DNA of 64,000 bases, from positions 1 to 64,000 of the forward strand of contig CAJVGD010000019.1 in assembly GCA_910890315.1 (NCBI GenBank). Reading direction: 5' to 3'. This document shows positions 45,665 through 58,692 of the stretch, one piece after another. The stretch comes from Serendipita indica DSM 11827 (lineage: Eukaryota > Basidiomycota > Agaricomycetes > Sebacinales > Serendipitaceae). The translations under genes and the position numbers were made by a program. The notes beneath the pieces were generated by a model. The model was given only the letters and a program-made list of their open reading frames with translations. It ran no database searches and had not been told where the DNA came from. Position 1 is the first letter of the stretch; each line of letters begins with the position of its first letter.

Positions 45665-47185
45665 TTGACCACATCTTCATCATCATCAATGTCTACGGGA
45701 ATCCCAGAAACTTATACTCGCCTCGTCTTGGACAAACGTCCAGAGGGTCCCGTCACGTCTGAGACGTTCAAGAAAGAAACGCTCAAGTCTGGGGACCTCA
45801 AGGCCTCAATGGGTCCCACCGATGTCCTCGTTTCGGTCGACTATGTCTCGCTCGATCCTGCAATGCGCGGCTGGCTCAAGAATGAGCGATCCTACATTGC
45901 TCCCGTTCGTAGACTCCATTAATCTTGGATCCAAGACTGACGATGGTCTCCAGGTTGAAATCGGAGAGGTCATGCGTGCTGGCGGCTTAGGCACTGTCGT
46001 CGCCGTCGGCAGTGAAGTGTCGGACATTAAAGTCGGAGACTCTGTCTCTGGGGGACTAGGTAAGTCTATAACGTTTTGCCCTATCTCCACATTTACTTAT
46101 GTTATTACAGGATGGACCGAGCTAGCCAAACTGCCCGCAAAATCTCTCCAAGTCATCAAGTATGAGTCCAATACTCCTGCAAAACGTAATCTAAATATCA
46201 CTTTAGAGCTCCAACAGGTGGCGTTCCTCTCGACTTTATGGGTGTTCTCGGTATGACCGGTGCGTTTTTTATACTCTTGCCCGGCTCCAGCATTCTGACG
46301 GCCATATGCAGGTCTTACCGCATACTTTGTGCGTCAAATATCATCTTATGCAAACGAGTAAACTCACCCCGCGATCAGGGCCTCACTGAGATTGGCGAAA
46401 TCAAGGCAGGCGAAACCCTCGTCGTGTCCGGTGCAGCCGGTGCGACAGGCTCCGTCGTATGTCAAATTGGCAAGATTATTGGTGCCAAGGTCATTGCCAT
46501 TGCCGGCTCGGACGACAAATGCCAGTGGCTCGAGCAAGAAGTCGGCGTCGACAAGGCACTCAACTACAAGAGCCCAGATTTCGCAAAGGAATTTAAGCAA
46601 TCCGTTGGCTATCTCGACGTCTACTTTGACAATGGTGAGTTTGGTCGAATGGAACAATGGGCGAGAGGACCGAATTTCGAACAGTTGGTGGCGAAATCCT
46701 CGATCTATGCCTCTCGCGCTTGAACAAGAATGCACGGATTGTAATGTGCGGTGAGTCGAATCACATCCGTTCTATCCCTCATACTAATCTCTACCAGGCG
46801 CCATCTCTGCATACAGTGAGCAACGACTTGTTCAGAAGGAACCCGCTGACCTGCATACGTAGACGACACCAAACCGCGTGGTCTTCAAAACTACCTCTCA
46901 CTGATCGGACAACGAGCTAAAATGCAAGGCTTCATCGTCATGGACTATGGTGCCCGCTTTGGGGAAGCACGTCAGAAACTCGCAGAGTGGCTCGCGGCCG
47001 GCAAACTCAAGCGCCGATTCCACATAGAAAAGGGACTCGAGGGTGCTCCTCAATACCTAAATCATCTCTTTGAAGGCAAGAATACTGGAAAGCTGTAAGT
47101 ACTCCTCCCGTCTCGAACATTGAGTTACTCTGATATTGTTCACAGGTTGGTACAAGTCTCATCCAGGGGAAACTCCAAGTTGTAA
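45665..47185 (+). CDS. Medium-chain NADP-dependent reductase (right arm)
   Basis: Mirror of 16786-18306 and open. The motifs and introns are the same, including the ~50 nt intron that joins YIAP to VEIGEV near 45905. It ends VSSRGNSKL. Substitutions relative to the left copy are few (for example Pro to Ser in an intron-flanking region near 46168). The start is 45665 or 45689. Confidence 0.87.
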
Positions 47186-47386
47186 ACGAAGAAGCAGAAT
47201 TTACTTCAATCTTTTTGAATATGGTACAGTGTTGACTATCTAGAGCTGTACTATGCAAAAAAAGTGTGCTCTAATGTCAGTGGCTCGTGCACAACAAAAG
47301 GCTTGAGGACTACAAAAGCTAGATGTGAAGAGCAACAGTTGGATAGCAAGATTGTGTTGATGACGTGATACACTTGAATTGGGGTA

Positions 47387-50300
47387 CTAGATAGTGGCCG
47401 AAACGTGATGGTTTGGACGACGAGAGACGGTAAGCAGCTTGCCGCAGGCAAGGCTCATCTTAAAGTCGGTCTGATTGAGAACTTGAACACCGCTCTTCGC
47501 CGCTTCGACGAGCGTCTTCGGCAGGCTGGCCAGCAGGATATTCTCCTTTGCTTTGGGCCCATGAAGCTCGTCAGCCAGGACAACGACATTATACTTGAGT
47601 AGCGTCGGATCAGTTGCGTGATCATACTTTTCCACTGCCTCGATTTGCTGAGCGCCCATGGCCAGACAACAATAGACAAAGGGAAATTCGCAGGACGGAT
47701 CCTTCGGGCGCTACCAGCTAGTTCAGTATGACGGTCTTGAGCTCCTGAAACACTCACTTCGTACGCATCTTTCTTGATGGCGTCCAAATCCGCCTCGATC
47801 TTGGTAATACAGTCCGCAGCGACGAATAAAACGCTCGGCTTGTCCGCCAGAATACGCCGATGATGCAAAGGTCCATGCGCGAGAAGGTTCTGAAGGATAC
47901 TGGCATCATACATAGGTGACCCCCAGAGTGGATCTGGTGTTTGGTAAGGCAAGCTCGACACGATGCTGAGCGGACTGTTTTGTGGGTGAGCCGGGAGGAG
48001 ATAAGGAAGCCAGTTGACACGAGAGCTCTATGTCCTACTCAATACAGATGTCAATTCGGTAACTAACACGCACCGTTTCCTTGCATTCATCAAGCCATTT
48101 GGGTGAAACGATAGGTATACCCAACGCAAGTGCCATAAGGTACTTTGGCGTCATAGCGCACTTCCCAGCGATGACAAACATCGTCCGTACCGTCACGTCA
48201 AAATCGCCACCAATCCACGTCACGGGTGCAGATGGGGACATCTTGTTACGACCACGGCCCGTCGACATCCCGCGAGTCCATCGTTTTGCCCGCGTCGGGC
48301 CACCTTTGACCTTTTCGATCACGCCATCAAAGCGAAAGGCGTCTAACCACGAGGGGAAAATGATTCCACCATTGTCGGTTAAAAACTTTGTGTCGCGGTC
48401 GAAACTGCTGATGATGAACCCGACGCCAGCAAACATCTTCCCAGAGATTCCAGGCTGCCCACGGAAACTGCTTGGGCAGTTGCCTTCAGGGAGGAGTAAT
48501 GATCAATGATCCCGTTCTTCCATTGCGGACATGGGCACAGGAGACTCGGCGACCGGTTCCTCCGTCTCTAGGTCCCGATGCGAAACCTTGCGTGTGTCCC
48601 ATTGCTTTGTAATGTGCTGATCTTGGACCGAAATGTGCCTGACATGAACATATCTTTCCTCGACATCGTCATCCGCACCAATGCGCAGCTTCACCACAAG
48701 CTCCTCATCCCATTTGGAGTCCACTAGGATGACAATGGCATCACCATAGTTTTCTCCATTGCCATCTGGCGTCATGGTGACAATGTCTCCTTCTCGGAAC
48801 ACACAGCGACGCATAGAGCCGGGCTCCACAAAGACGGATGGGGAATCATCACAAGGATTAACCTGCCATTTTACACCCGTACGGGCAACCGCATATCCAG
48901 GAAAGAAACGCTTGCTCTCCGGAAAGTGTGCCATGACCAGGTGTCCGCTATGGACGATGGGAGTGTTGAGAGAAATACCACGAGTACGCGTGTTGGCCGT
49001 AGCGCGAGTCGCACGTCGACCTGGTGGAGGCATCATCGCGCTTAAATCGAGTCGCGGTTTCGCAGGCTTTGGTGGTGCCTGCTCCTGCTTTCCTTTTGGC
49101 ATTTCTTCCCCTTCGACGTCGTCAACGCCGACTTTGGGACTGGCCGTCCGTCGGCAGATTCGCTTGCCTTTACGACCACCTTGCTCGTTCGCAGATCGTT
49201 TTCCCGGACGTCGAGGAGATTGTGACTCATCCCATGCATCCTCGCCTGGATAGGATTCCACCACCTCGCCTTCCAGATCGTCCTTCTGAGTTTGAGTTTG
49301 AGGGACATAATCAGATTCATCGTCCCCGGGGCTGCTCGTCTGATCACTGAGCTCCCTCTCAACGACAGACTCTCCGTGGGGTCTTTTTATTGGAGAGCCC
49401 TGCTTCGTAGTCACCTTTGAAGAGCCTTTGGAAGGGCTAGAAGAGATAGTCTTGGACGACTGTTTCGATACGGGCGTTTTCGTTGTTGATATCGAGCGAG
49501 GCGGACGCTCCTCCGTGTCGGTATCAGACCTGTATTGCTACAGAGAAGTGTGAGATATAAAGTAGAAATTCCATTGAGAGACCTACTGCTGGGTCTTGGA
49601 CAGCAACAGTGTGCTCTTGATGTTTAGGCAGCGGCCTGGGAGTATCAAGAGCGTGCATAGCTTGAGGCTCATCATCCGTCTCCATAATCTCAGATTTTGC
49701 CGGCTCTGATGAATCACGTTCAGCCAGTATTTCATCCTCTTGTTCGATTTGAGGCTCATCGATGGCTTCCTGTTCACCCACAGGGAAGCTCACCGGCATC
49801 GTCTCCTCGGGTAAAGTCGACTGGTCCGCCTCTATAGGCATGAAAGGGTCACTGGATGGTACAACTACGCGCTCCCGCTGCTCCAAACCCTGTAGCAACT
49901 GACTCAGATCGACAGGCGTCTTTCGTCTGGCCAATGGGTTCCGCTTAGGTACGTGGCCGTTCGCGGCAGAGGAGACTGGATGATTGACAGATGACTTTGG
50001 ATTTTGGGGAAGGTTGTCGTTCTGTGAACCAGACGTCGTTCTGTAACCTCCTGGACGCGAAGACTTGATAGGATTACGGCGCAAAGTCGAAGCTGGCCCT
50101 TCCTTTTGCAACGAAGGAGTCCCTGTGGTTGCCCCTGATGCAGTGACAGCAAACACCCTAGGCATCGCAAGAGGCGCTGCGGGCTGATTGATACTCTTCT
50201 CGGAGAGCTGCGACTGCTGCGACTCGGAACTCTTGCCATCTCCAGGTAAGTAGAGTCCAGGAATACTCTGTGCAGATGACGACGAAAAGTATCCTCCTCG

Positions 50301-51846
50301 CTTCTTGACCGGGGAAATGTTGAGTGTCTTGATCGGTTTGCTAGGCGACGCTTCGTACATGGGCGCCCCATCCTGCGTGTCTACCAGAGCTGTTTCGACA
50401 AACTCTGTAGCATCCTGCGTCGGCAAGAGCTCTTGGGTGGACGCAAGGATCTGCGTCGGGACAAGTTCTTCATGCTCGATCGCTCGCCAATCACGCTCAT
50501 GCTGCGACGTCTCCGACGTCTCAGAGGGCGTACCCCTGACGAGCGTCCTGGGAACATGAGATAGGCTTTCGCCCGCCTCGTGACTGGGGTCAACCTGTGA
50601 CTGCGTCTGCGTCTGCGTTTGCGATTGAATGAATATGCCAGGCGGATTCTCTCCGACTATAAACTGTGTGAGAGGACGAGAAACCTTGTTTGCGTCGTCT
50701 CGCATATACCGCGACAAGGTACGAAACTCGCGCGAAGAAGCAGAGGACTGTGTGTCGTCACCTCCACGGGTAGATGATTCGTGGTTGATGGGCTGCGGTG
50801 GAGTTGGCTTTTGGTGACGGAGGACTTTGGGCAGGAGCGTAATGGGAGATATCCTATGCTGAGGAGACTCTCCGAGTTCTGGCATCGACTGTGTCGCGCT
50901 TATGGGATTTGTGGATGCTTGACTAGGACCCTCGTCGTCTGCATCGTTCTCCTCTATGGTATTCTTCCGCGTCTTGATCGGGGACGGCTTCTTGGGACTA
51001 GACAGTGAGACCGGTTGAGGTTTTCGACCCGATGACGGCCCAGCAGAACGCTTTGCCATGGCAGAACTAACACGGTGGAGTGAACCGCCAGCTTCTTCAG
51101 CCGCATCCGCAAGCGCTGGTCTTTCTGGTGAGACAGTAGGGAGGGACTGAGTGCGGGATGGGGACTTTGCAACAGATATGGTAGCGTGAAGCGAGAGGTG
51201 GCTGGAGCGTGGAGGTGTTCTAGGAATTGGCATGGACATCGCTGACGGCCCACGCGCCGGGGCTTTGTCCTCGTCCATGGTCAAAAGCGTGTCCTTTCTT
51301 AACGAATCGGGAGGAGGGGTTGCTCCTGTAGTCGAACTTGGTGGAGGACGCGTTGTGGTCGTCGTAAAAGAGTCTGGCGGCTACATACACGTTTAGCATC
51401 GGTTTGCCTTGGGAGGCTTTGTTTTGTTCAACTTACGCCGCGGTGGGAAGTTCTGTAAGCATCCTCGATGGTAGAGTCGTCTTGTATGGGTAATCGTCGT
51501 CGTTTGTGTATTTCTGGCTCTGGAGATTTCGTCAGGCTCGCATGAGCTGCCGAGTGCACGTCGTCCATGGCCATTGGTTCGTGCACAAATGCGTCCGGAA
51601 ATCGCTGAGCGACGGGACTGATGATTCTGTGGATTGTTTTCGAGTACAAACGCGTCAGCGATGCAGACAAAATGTGCAAAACTCGCAAGGACAAGTCGGT
51701 GGCAAACCTGGAAATGGATGTTATGAGACTCACTGGGAAGCTGCTGAGCGAGATTGCTCATTTGTGCGAGATTTCTTTTGTCGCGGCATACAGCCGCCCA
51801 CACCAGACTCAGGACAAAAGTCGAGGTCGAGTTCAAAGGGTGACAT
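47387..51846 (-). CDS. Crb2/Rad9/53BP1-type checkpoint mediator (right arm, frameshifted)
   Basis: Mirror of 12113-16583. The Gln-Thr run near 50620 is two residues shorter than on the left (one fewer ACGCAG unit), and one Met codon is missing before the Tudor-like region. Two single-base deletions lie between the Tudor-like and first BRCT domains (about 48519 and 48475), so the BRCT repeats are out of frame with the rest unless these are sequence errors. The left copy is intact there. Confidence 0.82.
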
Positions 51847-52178
51847 CTGTTAGACTGTTAGACTGTTAAACCCCCGGCGGATCCATATAAATAGAATATA
51901 TTCCAGAGTTGATTTAGTATACTTTCTAATGTTATTCTAAATCTCTGAACCGTCGTCGGAGATGCAGACTGGGTGCCACGTTGACCTCAGATTTGGCTAC
52001 CAACCACAAAAGTCTCTTGGTGCGCTGTCGCCCACAGGCTCTGTTAATTATTCCCTCGTTCTCTTGTTCGCGTCTTAAAACCACTCCCAGCACTCTCCGC
52101 CGTGCAGCACTCGTCTCCCCGCCACCTGGCACACCCACACTTCTAGGCCGTGTCATTTAGAGCTTTTCATTCCCAACC
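51847..52178. promoter_or_regulatory. Divergent promoter between checkpoint and DnaJ genes (right)
   Basis: Mirror of 11781-12112, nearly identical. No other feature. Confidence 0.45.
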
Positions 52179-53628
52179 ATGGCAGTCATCTTAATCAGCA
52201 GGCTATTCGTGTTGCTCACATGCGCTCTCTACGTCCTCGGTGGAAGAAACTTTTACAAAATCCTGGACTGTGAGTCTGAGATACTCCGTCTGTGTATACT
52301 CTGTTTGCTAATGCACGTCTATCGACCCTTTAAAACGCTGCAACGACATCTCTTATCGCAGTGGACCGTTCCGCTTCGGATGCTGATATCAAGAAGGCAT
52401 ACAAGCGCCTCAGCAGAAAGTTTCATCCAGATAGGAACAAGGACGAAGGAGCAGAGGCAAAGTTTGTCGAGATTACTCAGGGTTCGTTGGCGTCCGTACC
52501 CATATAAATGCAACGACTGACAATCTAAACAGCATACGAGGCACTCTCAGATCCTGAGGTACGCTATCATTCCCACCTTGATGTTCCGAATTCTGACACA
52601 TGGCCTGCAGAAACGGCAAATATATGACCGCCACGGTGAAGAAGGCCTACAAGCACACGAAGGCGGCCAACACTCGAACCCCTTCGACGTCTTTTCCAAC
52701 TTTTTCGGCGGCGGACATCCACCACGAATCCGTCCGTCGTGGACCAACGATGATGTCCGAATTTGAAGTCAACCTCGCCGACGTGTACACGGGCAACAGC
52801 GTCGAATTCATGATCAAGAAGAAGATTCTCTGTGACCACTGCCGTGGAACGGGCGCCAATTCCGACGGAGATATCAAGACGTGTCCGACCTGCAATGGCT
52901 CTGGTGTCAAGACGGGTCGTCAGCAGATTTTCCCCGGCATGTACGCGACAACGCAGACGACGTGTCCACAGTGTGAGTGGTAAAGGCAAAGTCATTGCAC
53001 GTCCGTGCAAGCATTGTAATGGGGAAAAGGTTATTGATCATACGGGTCATTATACGCTCGAGGTTGAAAAGGGCATGCCAGAGGGGCATGAAGTCGTCTT
53101 TGAGGGCGAGGGGGATCAATCGGCCGAGTGGGAAGCTGGAGATGTTGTCTTGCGTATCCGAACACAGAAGGTGGCTGGTGGATGGCGAAGAAAGGAGTCG
53201 TCACTCTACTGGAAGGAGACCATTTCTGTTGCCGAGGTACGACCTTCCGTGTTCTATGAACCGCTCTCACAGGCTATAGGCCCTACTTGGCTTTGAGAGA
53301 AATATTACCCACTTGGATGGCCATCAGGTCACAATTTCCAGACCAGGAGTCACGCAACCAGGCAAGTAGGATCCCTCGTCCCCCACCTTAGACTTATTAG
53401 CCTACAGGATACACTATGGTTGTCAAGGATGAGGGTATGCCCATCTACGAGGGCCACGGGCACGGTGATCTCTATGTCGAATTCAACGTGGTTCTACCTA
53501 CCGTATTATCAGAAGATACGCGAAAGAGTACGTCATTCTCTCTCTTTTCACATCAACTCGCTAACCCTTGTTCAGAGCTTCAGGAGGCATTCAAGACTGG
53601 CAAAGGGCGAGGCAAGGACGAGCTATGA
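52179..53628 (+). CDS. SCJ1-like: ER-lumenal DnaJ co-chaperone (right arm, frameshifted)
   Basis: Mirror of 10330-11780 with signal peptide, HPDRN J domain, zinc motifs and KDEL end. Relative to the left copy, 2 nt are missing in the CACA run of the Gly-rich region (about 52720) and one G is added after the third zinc motif (about 52974), which puts a stop right after CPQC. The left copy is the better representative. Confidence 0.85.
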
Positions 53629-53707
53629 GCCAGGACCAATGAGTTATTCTGCAGATGTATATTGAATCACTGATTTATTGATTCTTCAATCCGGGACTCG
53701 AAAAACG

Positions 53708-54731
53708 TTACTCTTTCTTGGGGATCGCGAGTCCCGCCTGTGCTTGAGGACGCGCTTTGATGCGTTCCATCCATGCCTATCAACACTCAGCCTTGGACAG
53801 AGGCGAATAAGGATACATGCCTTTACACCAGGCCATTCGTCGAGCGTCTTAATGTCGATCAAGCCGTGAATATCGACCCATGGGAAGCAGTTTATGTCTG
53901 CGATAGAGTACGTTCCACGTCCTGGACCCGCCAGATAGTCTCTGTCTTTGAGACGAATCTCGAGCACCGAGTATAAACGCTTTGTTTCGTTGACGTAACC
54001 TAAGAATTTACTCAGTCTCGTGCATAGTCGAAGATGGACAGTGTAGCGTACGCTCAATCGCATATGGGCTTCCCAAACGTCAGCATCGACTCGGCATTCA
54101 GTGCGGATAACTTACATCTTTTCCTTGGCATATATTGCAAAATGATCGGCTAGAATAGGTCAATGAGGAGTTCGTCTGGAATTCCGCTATTACCTTGACC
54201 CTGCATGGGACCGATCCCTCCATGCTACACAACCGTTGAATCAAGGCTCACAAGAAATCAAGATTCACACTCACTGAGAAGAATATCCATTGCAGACCCT
54301 CACTCTCATCGTCACTTCCCACAGGGAACCAAAACTTGCGGTCGGTATCGTAGTGCGTCGCGAGATATAGCAAGATGGCCGCACTTTCAAACACCTTGAA
54401 CCCTCCACGATTGTAATCTACCAGTGCTGGAATTCGACCGTTCGGGTTGATCTAGGTACTGGCATGAACCTGCCATGCGTACATAAGTGGCATCGCCTGA
54501 ATGCTCACCTTGATGTACCAGTCCTCTTTCTGAATGTTAGTCGTAATATCAATTGGTTTATACGAGTATTTGAGCCCATATGCGGCCTTGAGTTCCTCAA
54601 GATAGACTGATACCTATGCGTTTCGTCAGAATTAGCCTAGCCTAGTGGACGGTGCCAGCGGTTCTTACCTTCTTGCCATTTGGAGTACCCCAAGTGTACA
54701 AAAGAAGTCCAGATTCAGCTTGCTGGCTCAT
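53708..54731 (-). CDS. Ure2/YfcG-like glutathione transferase (right arm)
   Basis: Mirror of 9227-10250 and open, starting [10 protein letters not shown] and ending LAIPKKE. It has the same exon pattern, including the GC-type donor near 53822. Only a few substitutions separate it from the left copy. Confidence 0.87.
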
Positions 54732-55017
54732 ATTTCGAACGTGATGTTCAGATCCTTTTGAATACAGTGCCAATATCCGTCGAGTCGAAGTTCGTATCGG
54801 GAGAGAAATGGGTTGCTGTCCAAATATTCTTGTGCGGCGCATAGATGATGGGGCAATCAACGATGGCCAACCACGCGGTGGAGGTTAGCCATCGACTGAC
54901 ATCACTGTGCAAAGAAAGACCTCCATTAAGACAGCAAGGAGATAATACATACACCGTTCAAAAATAAAGTAGATACTTATAAGTAATGACACGAAATAAT
55001 TTTGTCCAATGGATGTG

Positions 55018-58000
55018 TTAGTCAATCGGTCCCGCGCTCCGCGCAGCCATTTTCTGCTCCCATCGACGGATCTGTATCGTGTGCCGATGATCACGACCAT
55101 GTACACTCTCGTGTAGCGTCAATATAGGTCCCAGCGACCGGCGCATCTCGTCCTCCATCCGAAACTTGTCATATGCAAAGAGGAGCTGATAGCTCGCTCT
55201 CAAAGTTCGCGGGTGGGTTTCACCCAGATGCTTCTTACTGAGCGACACGACTTTGCTACACATTTCAAGCGCTTCTTCGCGCCGGCCCATGTCAAGTAAA
55301 GTCGTGCTCAAGTTGCTCATGGACGAAATCGTATCGGGGTGATCGATTCGGAGCTTCCTCTCCCGCAGGTCGACGATCCGTTTTTGCAACTTGTACGCGT
55401 CCTCAAAGCGACCAAGCTTGCAAAGGGAAATGCCGACGCCTCCCATGGCCTTGAGCGTCGCAATGTGATCTTCGCTGTACATGCGCTTACTCGTCTCCAG
55501 CGCTTCCATCTTGATATCCAGAGCTCGTGTATGATGACCAAGGTTATCGTAGGTCCACCCCAAACGGGTCATGGTCATCAGAGTCTCGGCATGGGTTAAT
55601 CCCAAGACCTTTTTCTGTGCCTCGAGTGCCTCTTCGGCCATCTTCGCCGCCTCCTCATGTCTTCCGAGATTTGTGAGTGCTTGCGAGATGGCGCTCATGC
55701 AAAGCAGAGTACTCGGGTGATCTTGGGGAGAGTGCCGTTTCCTGAGCTCTAGAATTTTCCAATTCAGCTCAAGCGACTCTTCGATACGGCCCGAGAAATC
55801 GAGCAAGCACGCCATGTTCTGCATGGCGGCAAGCGTCTGCCCATGTCTTTCACCGAGTTTGTTCTCCCAGCCTTTGACCGCGATTTGTACTTGTATCAGC
55901 GCTGCTTGGTATTCGCCAGCTTGCTGAAGAACTTTGGCGAAATCTCCATGTGCGCCAGGATCGAGCGTCTTGCCCTTTGGTACGAGTTTGACATGTGGTA
56001 ATAGTTGAGGTTGCATCACTGACTGCCACTCTCCGAACTTGATGGAGGAATCCAAGAGACGTATGGCAAGGGATTCGGGGGAAATGTTGTGAATTGGGGA
56101 TGTATCCGTTTGGAGATATGACTGCACTAGAACGTGCATGGAATAGAATTTCGTATTGTTTGCGCTTGTCACGGTACGAAGCAGTGAGTGCTGTATACAC
56201 GGCAATAGCCGAGCATTGATGTCATACTCCGACCATACTTCATTGGGACAGAGCAAAGAGGATAGAACCACACTCGCTCTAACAGAGCTGGAATGTTTCT
56301 TCCCACTTTGCGAACGTCGTTGAAACTGGTGTTCGTGGGCGTCGATGAGGATAGAGTGGGCGATAGATGATACAGAGAAGAAGGATAGGATGCGTAGGAT
56401 ATCCTGGATTCCTGAGGAGTTTCTCCAGTGACATGTTGATGGTCGTGGCAACCGATTCATTCAAATCGTGCGGCAGAGTATAAGCAAGGAGTTGCCTCGA
56501 GCTCTGTTGATAGGTCTGAAGATATGTCGAGAGACATCGGTGTGTATGAATGTAGGCTGCCGCATGCGCTACACCCAACGGCAGGCATCCAAGAGCCTCG
56601 ACAATTTTACTGGCGTCTTCGACATTGGTCTCCGTCTTTTCATAATCGGCGTCTGTCAGCAACAGATCCCTGGCTTGTTCCGGAGATAAGTCTCGAACTT
56701 CCCAGTTGCTTGTACGGGCGAGCTGGGAATATGTCGCATTACGACTGGTGATGATGATGTGGCCGTGGCTGCATTGTGGGAAAAACTGAGAGATACGAAG
56801 TGTCGTATCGTCGGCGTTGTCCATGATAATCAGGAATTGTGGTAGGCCGGCAAAGTATTCAAGGGCATTCTCCATCCTTTCCTTTGAACTTCGACCCGCA
56901 CGAGCGAGCGATGGCTTCAAGTCTGCAGTGAGCTTGGACTCCGAACGGGCGTCGAGGAAGTATACGCGGGCCTCAGGGTTCCTGCGTGAGATGAGTAAAC
57001 GAAAATTAGGGTGCTCAAATGGCGCACGCTTGCTCAAAATCCAAACAGAATCGGAGCGCTATCGAAGTTTTCCGCTTCCACCAAGACCATATAATACGCT
57101 GAGGGTCGGTGTACCTGGAGACATTGGAGTATGCGGAGAGATGTGCGTCCTGCGCAGTCCTTGAAGGATGTCCTCGCGGCCGATGAAGTTTGGGACCAGC
57201 GCCGGTCGCGGCTTAAAGCCTACTTCAACCACCTTGATTGTATCTAGACAGCGGTCAGACTCAGGTCCAGCGAGGATCAAAATACGTACTGATCTGTTTC
57301 GCAGACAGCCGCTCCTCTCGATGTCGCAGGGAGGTCAAGGAGTTATCGATCGCGCTATTAACGTCGGGTATCTCCACATATGCTCGTGTTTTGCCGTTCA
57401 CGGTGCTGATATCGTCATCAGGCTGAATGCCTTGGTCAACGTTAAAGCGGAAGTAGATGCCCTCCACGCGTAAGCGTCCTTGCATTTCTTGGTGTGTACG
57501 CTCGGCGCCTGCAGCGATGTTCCGTATGGCATCGCTGAGTCTACTGGCCTCTAGCGGTCCGTGCTTCCCTGCTCCTAAGCTGATGACCGTCGAGATTTGC
57601 GAATTCTCTCCGCCAAATGGGGCAGTCTGAGTTTCTCTCATCAGCTCCTTGATGGGATTGGCATAACCCATCATAGCATTGATCAATGTTACAGAGCTGT
57701 GGCCTGCCCCAAGGAGAACTGGATCATACATCTCCGGATCATTGATACTGGCACAAGCAGCATCAAGGATGCTACATTTTGGGGAGGTCATCCCCCTAGA
57801 CTGATAACTGGTTGACTATGAGCGATCAAATAAGCTAGTTGGAAACCAGTCTCTTACGATCTGATCAGATGACAGCCAGCCATATTGGCTTTGTTCATGG
57901 CGCAAACAATTCTGTGTAAAGTGTGAGCACTGGAATTAAGATTAAATAAATCACATACGTCTTACACGTCGCTGTATTTGGCTTTTCGTCATGCATGAAC

Positions 58001-58481
58001 AAGTTTTCCATTTTGTGGGCACGAAGGATCGACACAAATGCTTCTCTGAACCGTGCAGTGTTCGAGGCTCTTTCGCTGTCATTAGTTGCCTTGGTCCTCG
58101 CCATTGCGCCCTCTAGCGTGCTGTAGGCATCGATAGCCTCTGTAGCGGTCATGCCCAACTTTCCTAAGAGTATAGCCGCGATTCTAGAAGAAGATAAGTC
58201 ATCGAAATGTATAGATTATGTTCAAACGAACCCCCCGGTACCTGTACCGATGATAGCGTCTAGAAATCGGGCTGGCCGAAGATCTTCTGAGCTGTTAAGG
58301 TCGAACTTCAACCGCTCAAACATTTCTTCGAGGATGATGAGCGAAGAGAGCGTGCTGATGCCGCCATCTAGATCGGCAGCACGGCGTGAGCACGGGTCCT
58401 GGTCTCAAATCTGGACGCACCAATGGCGAGATAGTTTCCTGGCGGTCTCAAAGTCTTGCTTTCGGTCGAGGTACTGGCCAT
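55018..58481 (-). CDS. Patatin-like / NB-ARC / TPR NLR-like protein (right copy, interrupted)
   Basis: Mirror of 5478-8940. The patatin part and the whole TPR part are open here, where the left copy is broken. The active-site substitutions are shared: GTGTG at about 58235-58250 and Asn at 57678-57680. The breaks lie in the NB-ARC region: one A is lost in the A run of the P-loop (about 57068), and two single bases are lost near 56402-56416 after the GLPL-type motif. Three more single-base losses at 56864-56925 cancel each other but change about 20 residues. All are in homopolymer runs. If both sets are sequence errors, the locus encodes two nearly identical NLRs of about 1,060 residues. Confidence 0.85.
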
Positions 58482-58692
58482 AGTGCTTTGTGGGACGACC
58501 AAGGTCGAGATGGTCGGAACCAAGTCCTAAAGACGCCGACTCAGCAGGCTACTCACAAAGAAGCCGCAGCCTCTTCTCCGATGATTCAATAGCACCAATG
58601 ATGCGTCTACGCTCTATCATGATATAATAGCACAATTACTGGATAATAGTAGAAGCGTCCATAGTCGCGAGCACAAGGAGCAACAGGCCCCT

